Below, one piece after another: positions 1-10,340 of a DNA stretch of 10,638 nt. The translations under genes were made by a program, and so were the position numbers. Source of the DNA: DASQPE01 sp964519805 (GTDB lineage Bacteria > Gemmatimonadota > Gemmatimonadetes > Gemmatimonadales > GWC2-71-9). Location: positions 1 to 10,638 of the forward strand of contig CAZFKN010000100.1 in the NCBI GenBank assembly GCA_964519805.1, read 5' to 3'. The notes under the pieces are model-generated. The model was given only the letters and a program-made list of their open reading frames with translations. It did not search any database and was not told where the DNA came from. The stretch's first letter is position 1, and each line of letters begins with the position of its first letter.

Positions 1-1
1 C

Positions 2-577
2 ATGGGACTCGAGGCGGTGGCCCCCGAACGGCCGGTCGCGCGCTACGCGCTGGCGCTCGTGCGTCGACCGGGCGGTGCCGCCGGCGACGCGGTCACCCTG
101 TTGCCTGCGGCGCTTGCGGCCGCGCCCGACGGCGCGACCCAGGACTCGCTGCTTACCGCCTACGCCACCACGCTCCAAGGCAGTGCCGGGTGCGATCAGG
201 CCGCGGCGGTCTACCGGACCGTGCTGCGCCGGAGCCGGGATCAGGCGGTGCGGCGCGGGGCGGGAAGCAGCCTCGCGACCTGCGGACTCAGCCTCGGGCT
301 GACCGCGCTCGGCGGCGGTCGCGTGGACGACGCGGCGGCCTGGTTCACGCAGGCCGTCCGGGCGGACTCGACGTCCTGGACCGGGCGTCGCGCGCTGATC
401 GGCCTGGGCGACGCGCGCGTAGGGCAGGGGGACATCCTCGCGGCCGCGATCGCCTTCCAATCGGTCGTCGACACGCGGACCGGCCCCGCGGACTCGCTTG
501 CGCGGATCGCGGAGGACCGGCTGCGGGCGCTTGGGGCCGCGAGCCCGGTGGACACTGCACGAAAGGCAATCCCGTGA
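2..577 (+). CDS. TPR-like repeat protein, C-terminal part (5' end probably outside window)
   Basis: The frame is open from the window edge, so the ATG at 2 may be only an internal methionine and the gene probably starts upstream. The visible 191 residues are Ala/Arg-rich and mostly helical in character. They contain TPR-like helix pairs, for example around residues 62-80 (DQAAAVYRTVLRR) and 108-122 (VDDAAAWFTQAVRAD). Two cysteines flank one repeat, at residue 64 and about 30 residues later. No catalytic motif, membrane segment or lipobox is visible in this part. The TGA stop shares four bases (GTGA, 574-577) with the bamD start, so the two are probably translationally coupled. That suggests, without proving it, an envelope-related scaffold role. 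Good third-position GC bias supports real coding. I cannot name a specific family. Confidence 0.7.
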   Translation: MGLEAVAPERPVARYALALVRRPGGAAGDAVTLLPAALAAAPDGATQDSLLTAYATTLQGSAGCDQAAAVYRTVLRRSRDQAVRRGAGSSLATCGLSLGLTALGGGRVDDAAAWFTQAVRADSTSWTGRRALIGLGDARVGQGDILAAAIAFQSVVDTRTGPADSLARIAEDRLRALGAASPVDTARKAIP

Positions 578-1350
578 GGCGCGTCTGGACCTGGCTGCTC
601 CTGATCGCGGCGACCGCGTGCGGCAGAGGCGGCAAGAGCAACCCGGCGCTCGCGCCGACGCCGCTGGCCCAGTCGGCCAGTCCCGACGAGCTGGACCAAC
701 AGTGGGACCAGGCGATCAACACCTTCCGTAACGGCCACTGGAAGAAGGCCAACGAGCTGTTCCAGAAAGTCACCGCCGAGTTTCCACCGGGCGATCCCCG
801 CGTCGCGCAGTCGCACTTCTACCTTGGCGAGGTGCAGTTCGCGCGAAGTGAGAACCTCGACGCCGTGCGCGAGTTCCGGCGCGTGTCGGACGAATCCCCC
901 AACGACCCGCTGGCCTCCGAGGCGCTCCTCCGGGTGGGCGACGCATACGCGGATCTGTGGAAGCGGCCTGAGCTGGATCCGACGTACGGCACCACGGCTC
1001 TCGCGGCGTACAACGAGCTGGTGAGCCGGTATCCGGGCACGGCGGCGGCCGACCGGGGACAGAAGAAGATCGCGGCGCTTCAGGAGAAGTTCGCGGTGAA
1101 GCAGTACAAGGCTGCGCTGTACTACCTGCGGTACAAAGCCTACGATTCCGCGATTCTCTACCTCAAGGACCTCGTCGCCACGTACCCGCGCGCGTCGATC
1201 GCGCCGGAGGCGCTGCTTCGCCTGATCGGCGCGTACCGGCGGCTCGGCTACAAGGAAGACGTGCAGGAGACCTGCGGCTACCTCCGGCGATTCCATGCCC
1301 AGGCGCCGGGCGTGGCCGAGGCGTGCCCGGCCCAGCCCGGCGCGTCCTGA
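574..1350 (+). CDS. bamD: BamD-like outer membrane protein assembly lipoprotein
   Basis: The 258-residue product matches the BamD/YfiO family in length (E. coli about 245) and architecture. BamD is a periplasm-facing lipoprotein of the BAM complex, which folds beta-barrel proteins into the outer membrane. The N-terminus is a lipoprotein signal: two arginines, a hydrophobic stretch W5-A15, then a lipobox-like ATAC with Cys16 as lipidation site and Gly17 after it. TPR repeats fill the rest, with typical BamD phrases such as AINTFRNGHWKKANELFQKV (about residues 49-68), a FYLGEVQFAR helix, NELVSRYPGT, and a YYLRYKAYDSAILYLKDL segment. Cys234 and Cys251 near the end could pair. The GTG at 574 is chosen because it gives the signal peptide directly and has AAAGG at 562-566, 7 nt upstream. 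An earlier in-frame start at 190 would bury the signal. nadD follows after 7 nt. Confidence 0.9.
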   Translation: MRRVWTWLLLIAATACGRGGKSNPALAPTPLAQSASPDELDQQWDQAINTFRNGHWKKANELFQKVTAEFPPGDPRVAQSHFYLGEVQFARSENLDAVREFRRVSDESPNDPLASEALLRVGDAYADLWKRPELDPTYGTTALAAYNELVSRYPGTAAADRGQKKIAALQEKFAVKQYKAALYYLRYKAYDSAILYLKDLVATYPRASIAPEALLRLIGAYRRLGYKEDVQETCGYLRRFHAQAPGVAEACPAQPGAS

Positions 1351-1357
1351 CGACGGC

Positions 1358-1926
1358 ATGGTCGGGCTGCTCGGCGGGTCCTTCGATCCGGTCCACCACG
1401 GTCACCTGCTCGTCGCTCAGGCGGTGCTCGAAGGGCTCGGCCTCGAGACCGTGCGCTTCGTGCCCGCCCGCGAGCAGCCGTTCAAGCGCGGTCGCCACGG
1501 TGCCACTGCGGAGCAGCGCGCGGCCATGGTCGCGCTCGCCATCGCGGACGAGCCCCGATTCGCGCTGGAGCGGGCGGAGCTCGATCGGCCGGCGCCGTCG
1601 TACACGGTCGACACGCTGCGGGCTTTGAAGGCGCGGGAGCCGGGCCTCGAGTTGGTCTTGCTGATCGGCGCCGACGCCGCCAGCGAGCTCTCGAGCTGGC
1701 GCGAAGCGGCGGAGATTCCGCGGCTCGCGCGGGTCGCAGCCTTCGCCCGGCCCGGTGCGCCGGCTCCCGAGGGGCCGGGCATCTGGCGGACCGTCGCCGT
1801 CCCCGCCATCGACATCTCGGCCACCGAGGTGCGCGAGCGGGTGCGGGCGGGCAAACCGATCCGGTGGTTCGTGCCCGATGCGGTGGCCCGCTACGTCGCG
1901 GCGGAGGGGCTATACTTGGACGGAGT

Positions 1927-1930
<4 letters not shown>
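1358..1930 (+). CDS. nadD: Nicotinate-nucleotide adenylyltransferase NadD
   Basis: NadD transfers AMP from ATP to nicotinate mononucleotide, giving deamido-NAD+, a step shared by de novo and salvage NAD synthesis in the cytoplasm. The 190 residues match the family (B. subtilis 189). The nucleotidyltransferase signature GGSFDPVHHGH lies at residues 6-16, with the (H/T)xGH-type histidines H13 and H16. The second signature, ISATEVRERV (family ISxTxIR), begins at I153. SYTVDTLRAL and LLIGADAASELSSWRE are also characteristic of NadD. The ATG at 1358 puts the signature at the expected distance from the N-terminus; a frame extension to 1295 would lie inside bamD and is unlikely. No strong ribosome-binding site is visible, so coupling to bamD, 7 nt upstream, is likely. 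The stop overlaps the secA start as ATGA at 1927-1930. Confidence 0.95.
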
Positions 1931-5075
<3,145 letters not shown>

Positions 5076-5097
<22 letters not shown>

Positions 5098-6785
5098 CGC
5101 GCACCGCGGCCCTGCTGCTGTCGGTTGCTGGAGCGGCGCCTGCCGCCCGCGCGCAGTCCACGGCCGCGCGGGCGGCTTCATTTGATTCGGCCGAGATCCA
5201 TCGCCAGGCGCAGGCCGCCGTGCGCGACTTCGAGCGCACCCGCCGCGCCAACCTCCCTCCCGACCCCTACGACCGTCACGGGCGCTGCGACCTCCGCGTC
5301 GGCCGCTTTTGCTACTGGTCCATGCCACAAGGCAGCAGGGTCCCGGCGGAGCCGGCCCGGACCGACCAGGCCCGCGCCGATCTGCTGGAGCACCTCGCGG
5401 ACGCCGCCCGGGCCCTGCCGGGGGACGACTGGATCGCGGGTCAGCGGGTGCGATATCTCGTCGAGCATGGGCGGCCGAGCCAGGCCCTGGGAGCCGCTCG
5501 GGAGTGCCGGGGTGAGCCCTGGTGGTGTTCGGCTCTGGAGGGGTTCGCGCTGCACGCACTTGAGGATGACGGGGCCGCCGACTCGGTTTTCTCGCGCGCG
5601 CTTGTGCTGATGCCGGCGCCCGAGCGCTGTGCCTGGCTCGATTTGTCGGTCCTCCTCGGCGACCAGGAAGAACGCTACGCCCGCGTCCCATGCAACGCCC
5701 GCGCCGACTTCAATCTGCGGATCTGGTGGCTGGCCCGTCCGCTCTACTCGCGCGCGGGGAACGACCTCAGGGTCGAACACTACGCGCGACACGTCATGGC
5801 GCGCATGCTCGTGGGAACGGAGACCGCGTACCAGCTTGGCTGGGGAGAAGACTCAAACGAATGGATTCTACGTTACGGATGGTGGGCGCATTGGACCCGC
5901 TCCGATCCCGACCCGCGCTCGGGAGACCCCTCTGAGGCCATGGGTTATGCCCGCACGCCGAGCTGGTCATTCTTCGCGTCCGGCGACGTGCCGCCGAGCT
6001 GGGATCTCGATCTGGAACCCGCCGCCGCGCGTTATGCCCCCACATGGGCCACGCGCTTCGTGACGATTCCCGATGCTCAGGTCGCCCGCTTCCGCCGCGG
6101 CGACTCGGTCGTCACCATCGCAGGGTTCGATGTGAGCACCGATACCGCACTCGCGGGGCAGGTGCCCCAGGTGCGGCTCGCGATCGGCACCGACGCGGCG
6201 AGCCCCGTGGTCGTGGGTGCGCCCGTGGCCGGCGCGCACGGCGGGGTTGCCGTCGCCTCGGTCGATCCGCCGGCCGTAGTGAGCCTTGAGGCCGTGCATC
6301 AGCGCTCGGGCTGGGTGGGACGGCTCCGCACGGCCACCGCCGACCCCACCGCCTGGGTGACCAGCCGCCTGTCCGATCTGCTGCTCGTCAGCGCCGAGGC
6401 AGTACGGTCCGGCGCGCTGGCCTCGCTCACCGCGGTGGCGCTTCCGGGCGCAACGTTCGCTTCGTGGCGGCCCATCGGCATTTACTGGGAATGGTACGAG
6501 CACCCGCCGAAGGGAACTGCCGTTACGATCGAAGCGCGAGTTGCGAGGGTCAGCCGCAGCGGCGTGCCGAGCCCGCTGGGACAATCGGAGTGTGTTCCGA
6601 AGGACAAAGCGGCGATGGCGGTGCAGTGGCGTGAGAACGTGGGAGACCGGTTGCCCCTCGGCCGATCGATCTCGCTCGATCTGACGCGCCTCGCGCCCGG
6701 CCGGTATGTGGTTGCGGTGAGCATGCAGGCGGGGCAGGAGCCCGCCCGCTGCACGTCCCGGGAAATCGTCCTCGTGGGATCCTGA
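5076..6785 (+). CDS. Exported GWxTD-like protein of unknown function
   Basis: The 569-residue product starts at a GTG with a good ribosome-binding site and a textbook Sec signal peptide: basic residues to R9, hydrophobic A11-A21, and an ARA|QS cleavage site after A26. The N-terminal half has a CDLRVGRFCYW segment (C71, C79), TPR-like helices around 100-190, and further cysteines C144, C151, C185 and C206. Residues about 255-269 read GWGEDSNEWILRYGW. This resembles the GWxTD...YGPPDE signature of GWxTD-domain proteins, with E replacing T and W replacing PP. The C-terminal half looks beta-rich and includes a GIYWEWYE segment from G468; C506 and C559 complete eight cysteines, an even number that fits periplasmic disulfides. 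The start overlaps secA by 22 nt, so it is probably co-translated. Third-position GC bias is weaker than in secA. Family assignment is by motif only. The biochemical role is unknown. Confidence 0.8.
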
Positions 6786-6806
6786 GGACCGTTCCAGCGG
6801 AATGCT

Positions 6807-6831
6807 GCCGGCCGAGCCCGTGCGGGCCGGC
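6807..6831 (+). repeat. GC-rich inverted repeat downstream of GWxTD-like gene
   Basis: GCCGGCC at 6807-6813 pairs perfectly with GGCCGGC at 6825-6831 across an 11-nt loop, 22 nt after the preceding stop. No T-tract follows, so it is at best a weak or factor-assisted terminator. Such palindromes also arise by chance in DNA this rich in G and C. Confidence 0.3.
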
Positions 6832-6900
6832 GCATTGGTCGGCAACGGCTCGCGCGAATCGGGTCCGGCTCCTGCCTGTCCACCCCCCGACTTTCTCTCG

Positions 6901-7584
6901 GTGTCCGCCACCTTCACGAGTCTTCCTACCTGCGAGCGCCCCCGGGAGCGTCTGTGGATGCTCGGCCCTGGCGCGCTGACGGCGGCCGAGCTGCTGGCCA
7001 TCATTCTGGGAACCGGCGGCGGGGGCCTCGATGTCATCGACGTCGCGGGGCGCATCCTCGAGCCCGGCGATGGCTCGCTCCGCCGGCTCGCTGCCAGGCC
7101 GGCCGCCGAGCTGGTGCGGCTCGTGGGTGTCGGGCCCAGCAAAGCCGCGCGGCTGATCGCGGCGTTCGAGCTGGCCGCCCGGCTGGCGCGCGAGAGTCGC
7201 GCCGCGTTGCCGCGCATCCGCGAGCCGGAAGATGTTGTCCGCCTGTTCCAGCCGCGCCTGCGTGATCTCACCGTCGAGGAGTTCCACCTGCTCGCGCTCG
7301 ACAGTCAGAGCCAGGTCTTGCGGGATGTCCTCGTGACCCGCGGGTTGCTCAACAGCTCGCTTGTCCATCCGCGCGAGGTCTACCGCCCGGCCATCGCCGA
7401 AGCGGCCGCGGGCATCATCGTCGTCCACAACCATCCCAGCGGCGATCCCACGCCGTCCACCGAAGATCGGGCGGTCACCCGGCAGCTCGTTGCCGCCGGC
7501 CAGCTCCTCGATCTGCCACTCTACGATCACGTCATTCTTGCCGGTGATCGGTTCGTCAGCTTCGCCACGGAAGGGCTGCTCTAA
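6901..7584 (+). CDS. radC: RadC-family JAB/MPN domain protein
   Basis: The 227-residue product matches the RadC/UPF0758 family (222-231 residues). The N-terminal part carries the family opening ERPRERLWMLGPGALTAAEL followed by LLAIILGTG. A helix-hairpin-helix-like LVRLVGVGPSKAARL comes next. The C-terminal JAB/MPN metalloprotease-like domain has an intact JAMM motif, HNHPSGDPTPSTED, with H176, H178 and D189, plus the upstream glutamate-containing EEFHLLALDSQ segment. The family was named for a radiation phenotype later questioned, so a DNA-repair role is unproven and no reaction is assigned. The GTG at 6901 gives the usual family N-terminus. An ATG at 6802 would add 33 low-complexity residues and overlap the inverted repeat, so I prefer 6901, with real doubt. 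It stands apart from its neighbours by gaps of 115 and 94 nt. Confidence 0.92.
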   Translation: MSATFTSLPTCERPRERLWMLGPGALTAAELLAIILGTGGGGLDVIDVAGRILEPGDGSLRRLAARPAAELVRLVGVGPSKAARLIAAFELAARLARESRAALPRIREPEDVVRLFQPRLRDLTVEEFHLLALDSQSQVLRDVLVTRGLLNSSLVHPREVYRPAIAEAAAGIIVVHNHPSGDPTPSTEDRAVTRQLVAAGQLLDLPLYDHVILAGDRFVSFATEGLL

Positions 7585-7593
7585 CCTTCATAA

Positions 7594-7617
7594 GGCACTG
7601 CCGGCGCGGCAGTTGCC
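7594..7617 (+). terminator. Hairpin after radC, possible terminator
   Basis: GGCACTGCCG (7594-7603) pairs with CGGCAGTTGCC (7607-7617) through a 3-nt GCG loop. That makes a 10-bp stem with a single bulged T, and the inner seven pairs are perfect. It starts 10 nt after the radC stop and lies upstream of the candidate rel promoter, which is where a terminator would be expected. Only TT occurs in the 3' arm and no T-tract follows, so termination may need Rho or may be incomplete. Confidence 0.5.
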
Positions 7618-7638
7618 CATGGACGACTCGTCCAGTAG

Positions 7639-7674
7639 TTGACCTGGCGGGGCGTAACCGCCATTCTACGTTTG
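7639..7674 (+). promoter_or_regulatory. Candidate promoter for rel
   Basis: Two overlapping readings are possible. As a sigma-70 type, TTGACC (7639-7644, five of six) is followed after 17 nt by CATTCT (7662-7667), a poor -10. As an FCB type, TACGTTTG at 7667-7674 matches the Bacteroidetes -7 consensus TAnnTTTG exactly; the upstream TTG at 7639 is then 25 nt away, a little long. In the second reading transcription would begin near 7678, almost on the GTG at 7679. The position, just after a hairpin and just before rel, supports a promoter. Confidence 0.4.
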
Positions 7675-7678
7675 TGAT

Positions 7679-9874
7679 GTGCACCACTTGCCGGGGCCGC
7701 CGGTGACGGTCAGCCCCCCGCTGTTCGCCGACGCCACGCCCGAATTCCGGGCCGTGCTCGAGCGTCACGCCGACCGGCTCGATCTCGAGCTGATCGACCG
7801 GGCGCTCCGGTACAGCTCGTCCGCGCATCGCGGCCAGAAGCGCATGTCGGGCGAGGACTTCATCTCGCACTCGATCGCGGTCGCCCTCATCCTGGCCGAG
7901 CAGCTCCTGGACACCACCTCGATCGCCGGCGCGCTCCTGCATGACGTCGTGGAGGACTCGGACGTCCGCACTGAAGACATCGCCCGCGAGTTCGGCCCCG
8001 AGATCGCGGGGATCGTGGACGGGCTCACCAAGATCTCGCACCTGAGCTTCCGCTCCACCGCCGAGGAACAGGTGGAGAACTACCGGAAGCTGCTCCTCTC
8101 CATAGCCCGGGACGCGCGCGTCATCATCATCAAGCTGGCGGACCGCCTGCACAACATGCGGACGCTGGAGCATCTGCCACCCGATCGGCGAGAGCGCATC
8201 GCGCTCGAGACGCGCGAGATCTACGCGCCGCTGGCCCACCGCTTCGGCATGGCCGGGGTCAAGGCGGAGCTGGAAGACCTCGCGTTCAAGTTCCTCGAGC
8301 CCGACGAGTATCGCGATCTGGTGGGCCAGATCGCCGCCAAGCGCGCCGTGCGCGAGCAGATGATCCTCAAGCTCCGCACCCCGCTCGAGTACGAGCTGAA
8401 GCGCGCGGGCATCGAGTGGTTCGAGGTGACCGGCCGCCCCAAGCATCTCTGGTCCATCTACCAGAAGATGAAGAAGCGCGGTAAGGGCTTCGACGAGATC
8501 TACGACTTGATGGCGGTGCGGGTCACCGTCCGCAACGTGCCGGAGTGCTATCACGTGCTCGGCATCATCCACCACAACTGGACGCCGATCCAGGAGCGGA
8601 TCAAGGACTATATCGCGAGCCCGAAGTCGAACGCCTACCAGTCGTTGCACACGACCATCTTCGGGCCCGGCGGCCAGCTCTTCGAGGTCCAGATCCGCAC
8701 GCAGGAGATGCACCGGACCGCTGAGTACGGCATCGCGGCGCACTGGGTGTACAAGAAGGACGGGACGCGCGACGAGCTGGACCAGCACCTCGGCTGGTTC
8801 CGCCAGCTGCTGGAGCTGCAGCAGGACACGCACAGCCCCGAGGAATTCCTCGAGTTCCTGAAGATCGATCTCTATCAGGACGAGATCTTCATCTTCACGC
8901 CCAAGGGCGACGTGAAGCGGCTGCCCAAAGGCTCCACTCCGATCGACTTCGCCTTCCACGTCCATACCGACGTCGGACTGCACACGCAGGGCGCCCGGGT
9001 CAACGGCCGGATCGCGCCGCTGCACCGGGAGCTCAAGAACGGCGACACGGTCGAGATCCTCACCGGCCCCGCCGCCCGGCCGAGCCGCGACTGGCTCAAC
9101 CACGTTCGCACGGCGCGTGCCCGGCACAAGATCAAGCAGTGGGTGAAGCACGAGGAGGAGACCGTCAGCCGTGGCCTCGGCAAGGAGATTCTCACCCGCG
9201 AGGTTCGCCGCCGGCGCCTGGAGCAACCGGACGAGGAGCGGCTGGAGCGTGCCGCCGAGGCCCTGTCGCTGGCCGATGCACGGGGACTCGAGATTGCCGT
9301 CGGTCGGGGGGACGTTGCGCTGGGGCAGGTCATCCGCGCCCTGTTTCCCGATCTGCCGCCCGACGCGCTTCAGGAGCCCAAGCCCACCGTGTTCGGTCGG
9401 GTCATCGACCGCATCCGGCTGGGCCGGGGCATCAAGATCCAGGGCGTCGACGGGCTCATGGTCCGCTACGCCCAATGCTGCCAGCCAGTGCCCGGTGATC
9501 AGGTGGTGGGATACGTGACCCAGGGACGCGGCATCTCGATCCACCGGGCCGACTGCCCGAATCTGCTCACGCTCGCGGCCGACGAGCGCCGCGTCGAGAT
9601 CGACTGGCAGGAGGTCGAAGGCGAAGCCTTCCGCGTGCGCCTGGCCGTGAACGCGGACGACCGTCGCGGCCTGTACGCCGATCTCATGGAAGCGATCAGC
9701 CAGACCGGCACCAACATCAAGGGCGCCGATCTGCACACCAAGGACGGGTCCGTGTTCGGCACTATTTTCGTCGAGGTGGACAACCTCCCGCACCTCGCGA
9801 AGGTGCTCAAGGCCGTGCGCCGGGTGAAGGGCGTCACGACCGTCGAGCGACGCGAAACCCCGCCGGGCAAGTAG
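7679..9874 (+). CDS. rel: Bifunctional (p)ppGpp synthetase/hydrolase (Rel/SpoT)
   Basis: The 731-residue RelA/SpoT homologue makes and degrades (p)ppGpp, the stringent-response alarmone, in the cytoplasm. The hydrolase HD domain looks active: H50, H64, HDVVED at 88-93 and KLADRLHN with D155 and N159. The synthetase domain contains KHLWSIYQKMKKRGKGFDEI, RIKD at 307-310 and YQSLHT from Y320. RIKD is the RXKD form known from bifunctional Rel/SpoT enzymes, as opposed to the EXDD of synthetase-only RelA. A TGS domain begins near I403. A zinc-finger-like segment has C600, C601, H622 and C626. An ACT domain occupies roughly the last 80 residues. Both regulatory domains normally contact the ribosome. 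The GTG at 7679 fits near-leaderless expression from the adjacent promoter. GTG at 7703, with GGGG 6 nt upstream, would remove only 8 non-conserved residues. The EVE gene follows after 17 nt. Confidence 0.97.
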   Translation: MHHLPGPPVTVSPPLFADATPEFRAVLERHADRLDLELIDRALRYSSSAHRGQKRMSGEDFISHSIAVALILAEQLLDTTSIAGALLHDVVEDSDVRTEDIAREFGPEIAGIVDGLTKISHLSFRSTAEEQVENYRKLLLSIARDARVIIIKLADRLHNMRTLEHLPPDRRERIALETREIYAPLAHRFGMAGVKAELEDLAFKFLEPDEYRDLVGQIAAKRAVREQMILKLRTPLEYELKRAGIEWFEVTGRPKHLWSIYQKMKKRGKGFDEIYDLMAVRVTVRNVPECYHVLGIIHHNWTPIQERIKDYIASPKSNAYQSLHTTIFGPGGQLFEVQIRTQEMHRTAEYGIAAHWVYKKDGTRDELDQHLGWFRQLLELQQDTHSPEEFLEFLKIDLYQDEIFIFTPKGDVKRLPKGSTPIDFAFHVHTDVGLHTQGARVNGRIAPLHRELKNGDTVEILTGPAARPSRDWLNHVRTARARHKIKQWVKHEEETVSRGLGKEILTREVRRRRLEQPDEERLERAAEALSLADARGLEIAVGRGDVALGQVIRALFPDLPPDALQEPKPTVFGRVIDRIRLGRGIKIQGVDGLMVRYAQCCQPVPGDQVVGYVTQGRGISIHRADCPNLLTLAADERRVEIDWQEVEGEAFRVRLAVNADDRRGLYADLMEAISQTGTNIKGADLHTKDGSVFGTIFVEVDNLPHLAKVLKAVRRVKGVTTVERRETPPGK

Positions 9875-9891
9875 GCCGGACGACCCTCATC

Positions 9892-10305
9892 ATGCGCGGC
9901 GGCTGGATACTCAAGACCGAGCCCTCGGAATACTCCTTCGATCGTCTCGCCAAGGAAGGGCGCGCCGTTTGGGACGGCGTCACCAATCCCCTGGCCCTGC
10001 GACACTTGTGCGAGATGGCGGTCGGTGATCCCGTCCTGATCTATCACACCGGGGACGAGAAGGCCGCAGTCGGCCTCGCCCGGGTCGCGCGCGGAGCGTA
10101 CCCCGACCCGAAGGGGAACGACTCGAAGCACGTCGTGGTTGAGGTCGAGTACGTGCGGCCGCTCAAGCATCCGGTGTCCCTCAAGGCGGTGAAGGCGGAT
10201 CCCGGGTTCGCGGACTTCGCGCTTGTGCGCATGGGCCGGCTCTCGGTGGTCCCGGCGACGGCGGAGCAGTGGAAGCGGCTGCTGGAGATGGCCGGGGAGA
10301 AGTAA
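9892..10305 (+). CDS. EVE-domain protein (PUA/YTH-like fold)
   Basis: The 137-residue product is a single EVE domain, related to eukaryotic thymocyte nuclear protein 1 and to the PUA/YTH folds. The fold has a pocket that binds modified bases in characterised members, but the ligand of small stand-alone bacterial versions is generally unknown. Family landmarks are WILKTEPSEYSFDRL at 5-19, VWDGVTN at 26-32, a GDPVLIYHTGDEKAAVGLA strand pair at 45-63, AYPDP at 69-73, and the closing RMGRLSVVPAT at 113-123. In place of the commoner YQAR after WDGVxN this copy reads PLAL. It has no signal peptide or membrane segment, so it should be cytoplasmic. The ATG at 9892 gives the exact family N-terminus. 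It lies 17 nt after rel and is probably transcribed with it. A hairpin spans its stop codon. Confidence 0.92.
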   Translation: MRGGWILKTEPSEYSFDRLAKEGRAVWDGVTNPLALRHLCEMAVGDPVLIYHTGDEKAAVGLARVARGAYPDPKGNDSKHVVVEVEYVRPLKHPVSLKAVKADPGFADFALVRMGRLSVVPATAEQWKRLLEMAGEK

Positions 10306-10321
10306 CCGAAGATTCCCCGGC
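10291..10321 (+). terminator. Hairpin over the EVE stop codon, possible terminator
   Basis: GCCGGGGA (10291-10298) pairs perfectly with TCCCCGGC (10314-10321). The 15-nt loop holds the TAA stop of the EVE gene. The T-rich stretch GTTTATATT begins 5 nt after the stem, so the structure could end the rel transcript. The same T-rich stretch also forms the candidate uvrB promoter element. The stem is partly coding, which makes selection for structure alone uncertain. Confidence 0.4.
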
Positions 10322-10329
10322 ACCCCGTT

Positions 10330-10337
10330 TATATTCC
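10330..10337 (+). promoter_or_regulatory. Candidate -10/-7 element of uvrB, leaderless arrangement
   Basis: TATATT at 10330-10335 matches the sigma-70 -10 box at five of six positions. Read as TATATTCC it also resembles the FCB -7 element TAnnTTTG. It ends 5 nt before the uvrB ATG, so transcription would start at or next to the A of the start codon. No ribosome-binding site separates them, and I see no convincing -35 or LexA-type operator in the 35-nt gap. Confidence 0.45.
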
Positions 10338-10340
10338 CGC

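Noticed and set aside
190..573. N-terminal extension of the bamD frame to 190
   Set aside because: It would overlap the TPR-like gene in another frame, is arginine-rich and non-conserved, and would hide the lipoprotein signal that starts exactly at 574.
241..1359. 372-codon minus-strand open frame
   Set aside because: It is antisense to both the TPR-like gene and bamD. It is arginine-rich and has no independent coding evidence.
5967..7530. Overlapping minus-strand open frames of 434 and 326 codons
   Set aside because: They span the end of the GWxTD-like gene and radC. They are arginine- and alanine-rich with no domains, and their codon bias follows the plus-strand genes.
7619..7642. Seven-codon reading frame (MDDSSSS) upstream of rel, considered as an attenuation leader peptide
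   Set aside because: It has no ribosome-binding site, its stop codon overlaps the TTGACC element, and no alternative hairpin arrangement is visible. It is most likely chance.
7556..9793. 745-codon open frame on the minus strand
   Set aside because: It is antisense to rel, which has every expected catalytic and regulatory motif. Composition is typical of a GC-driven shadow.
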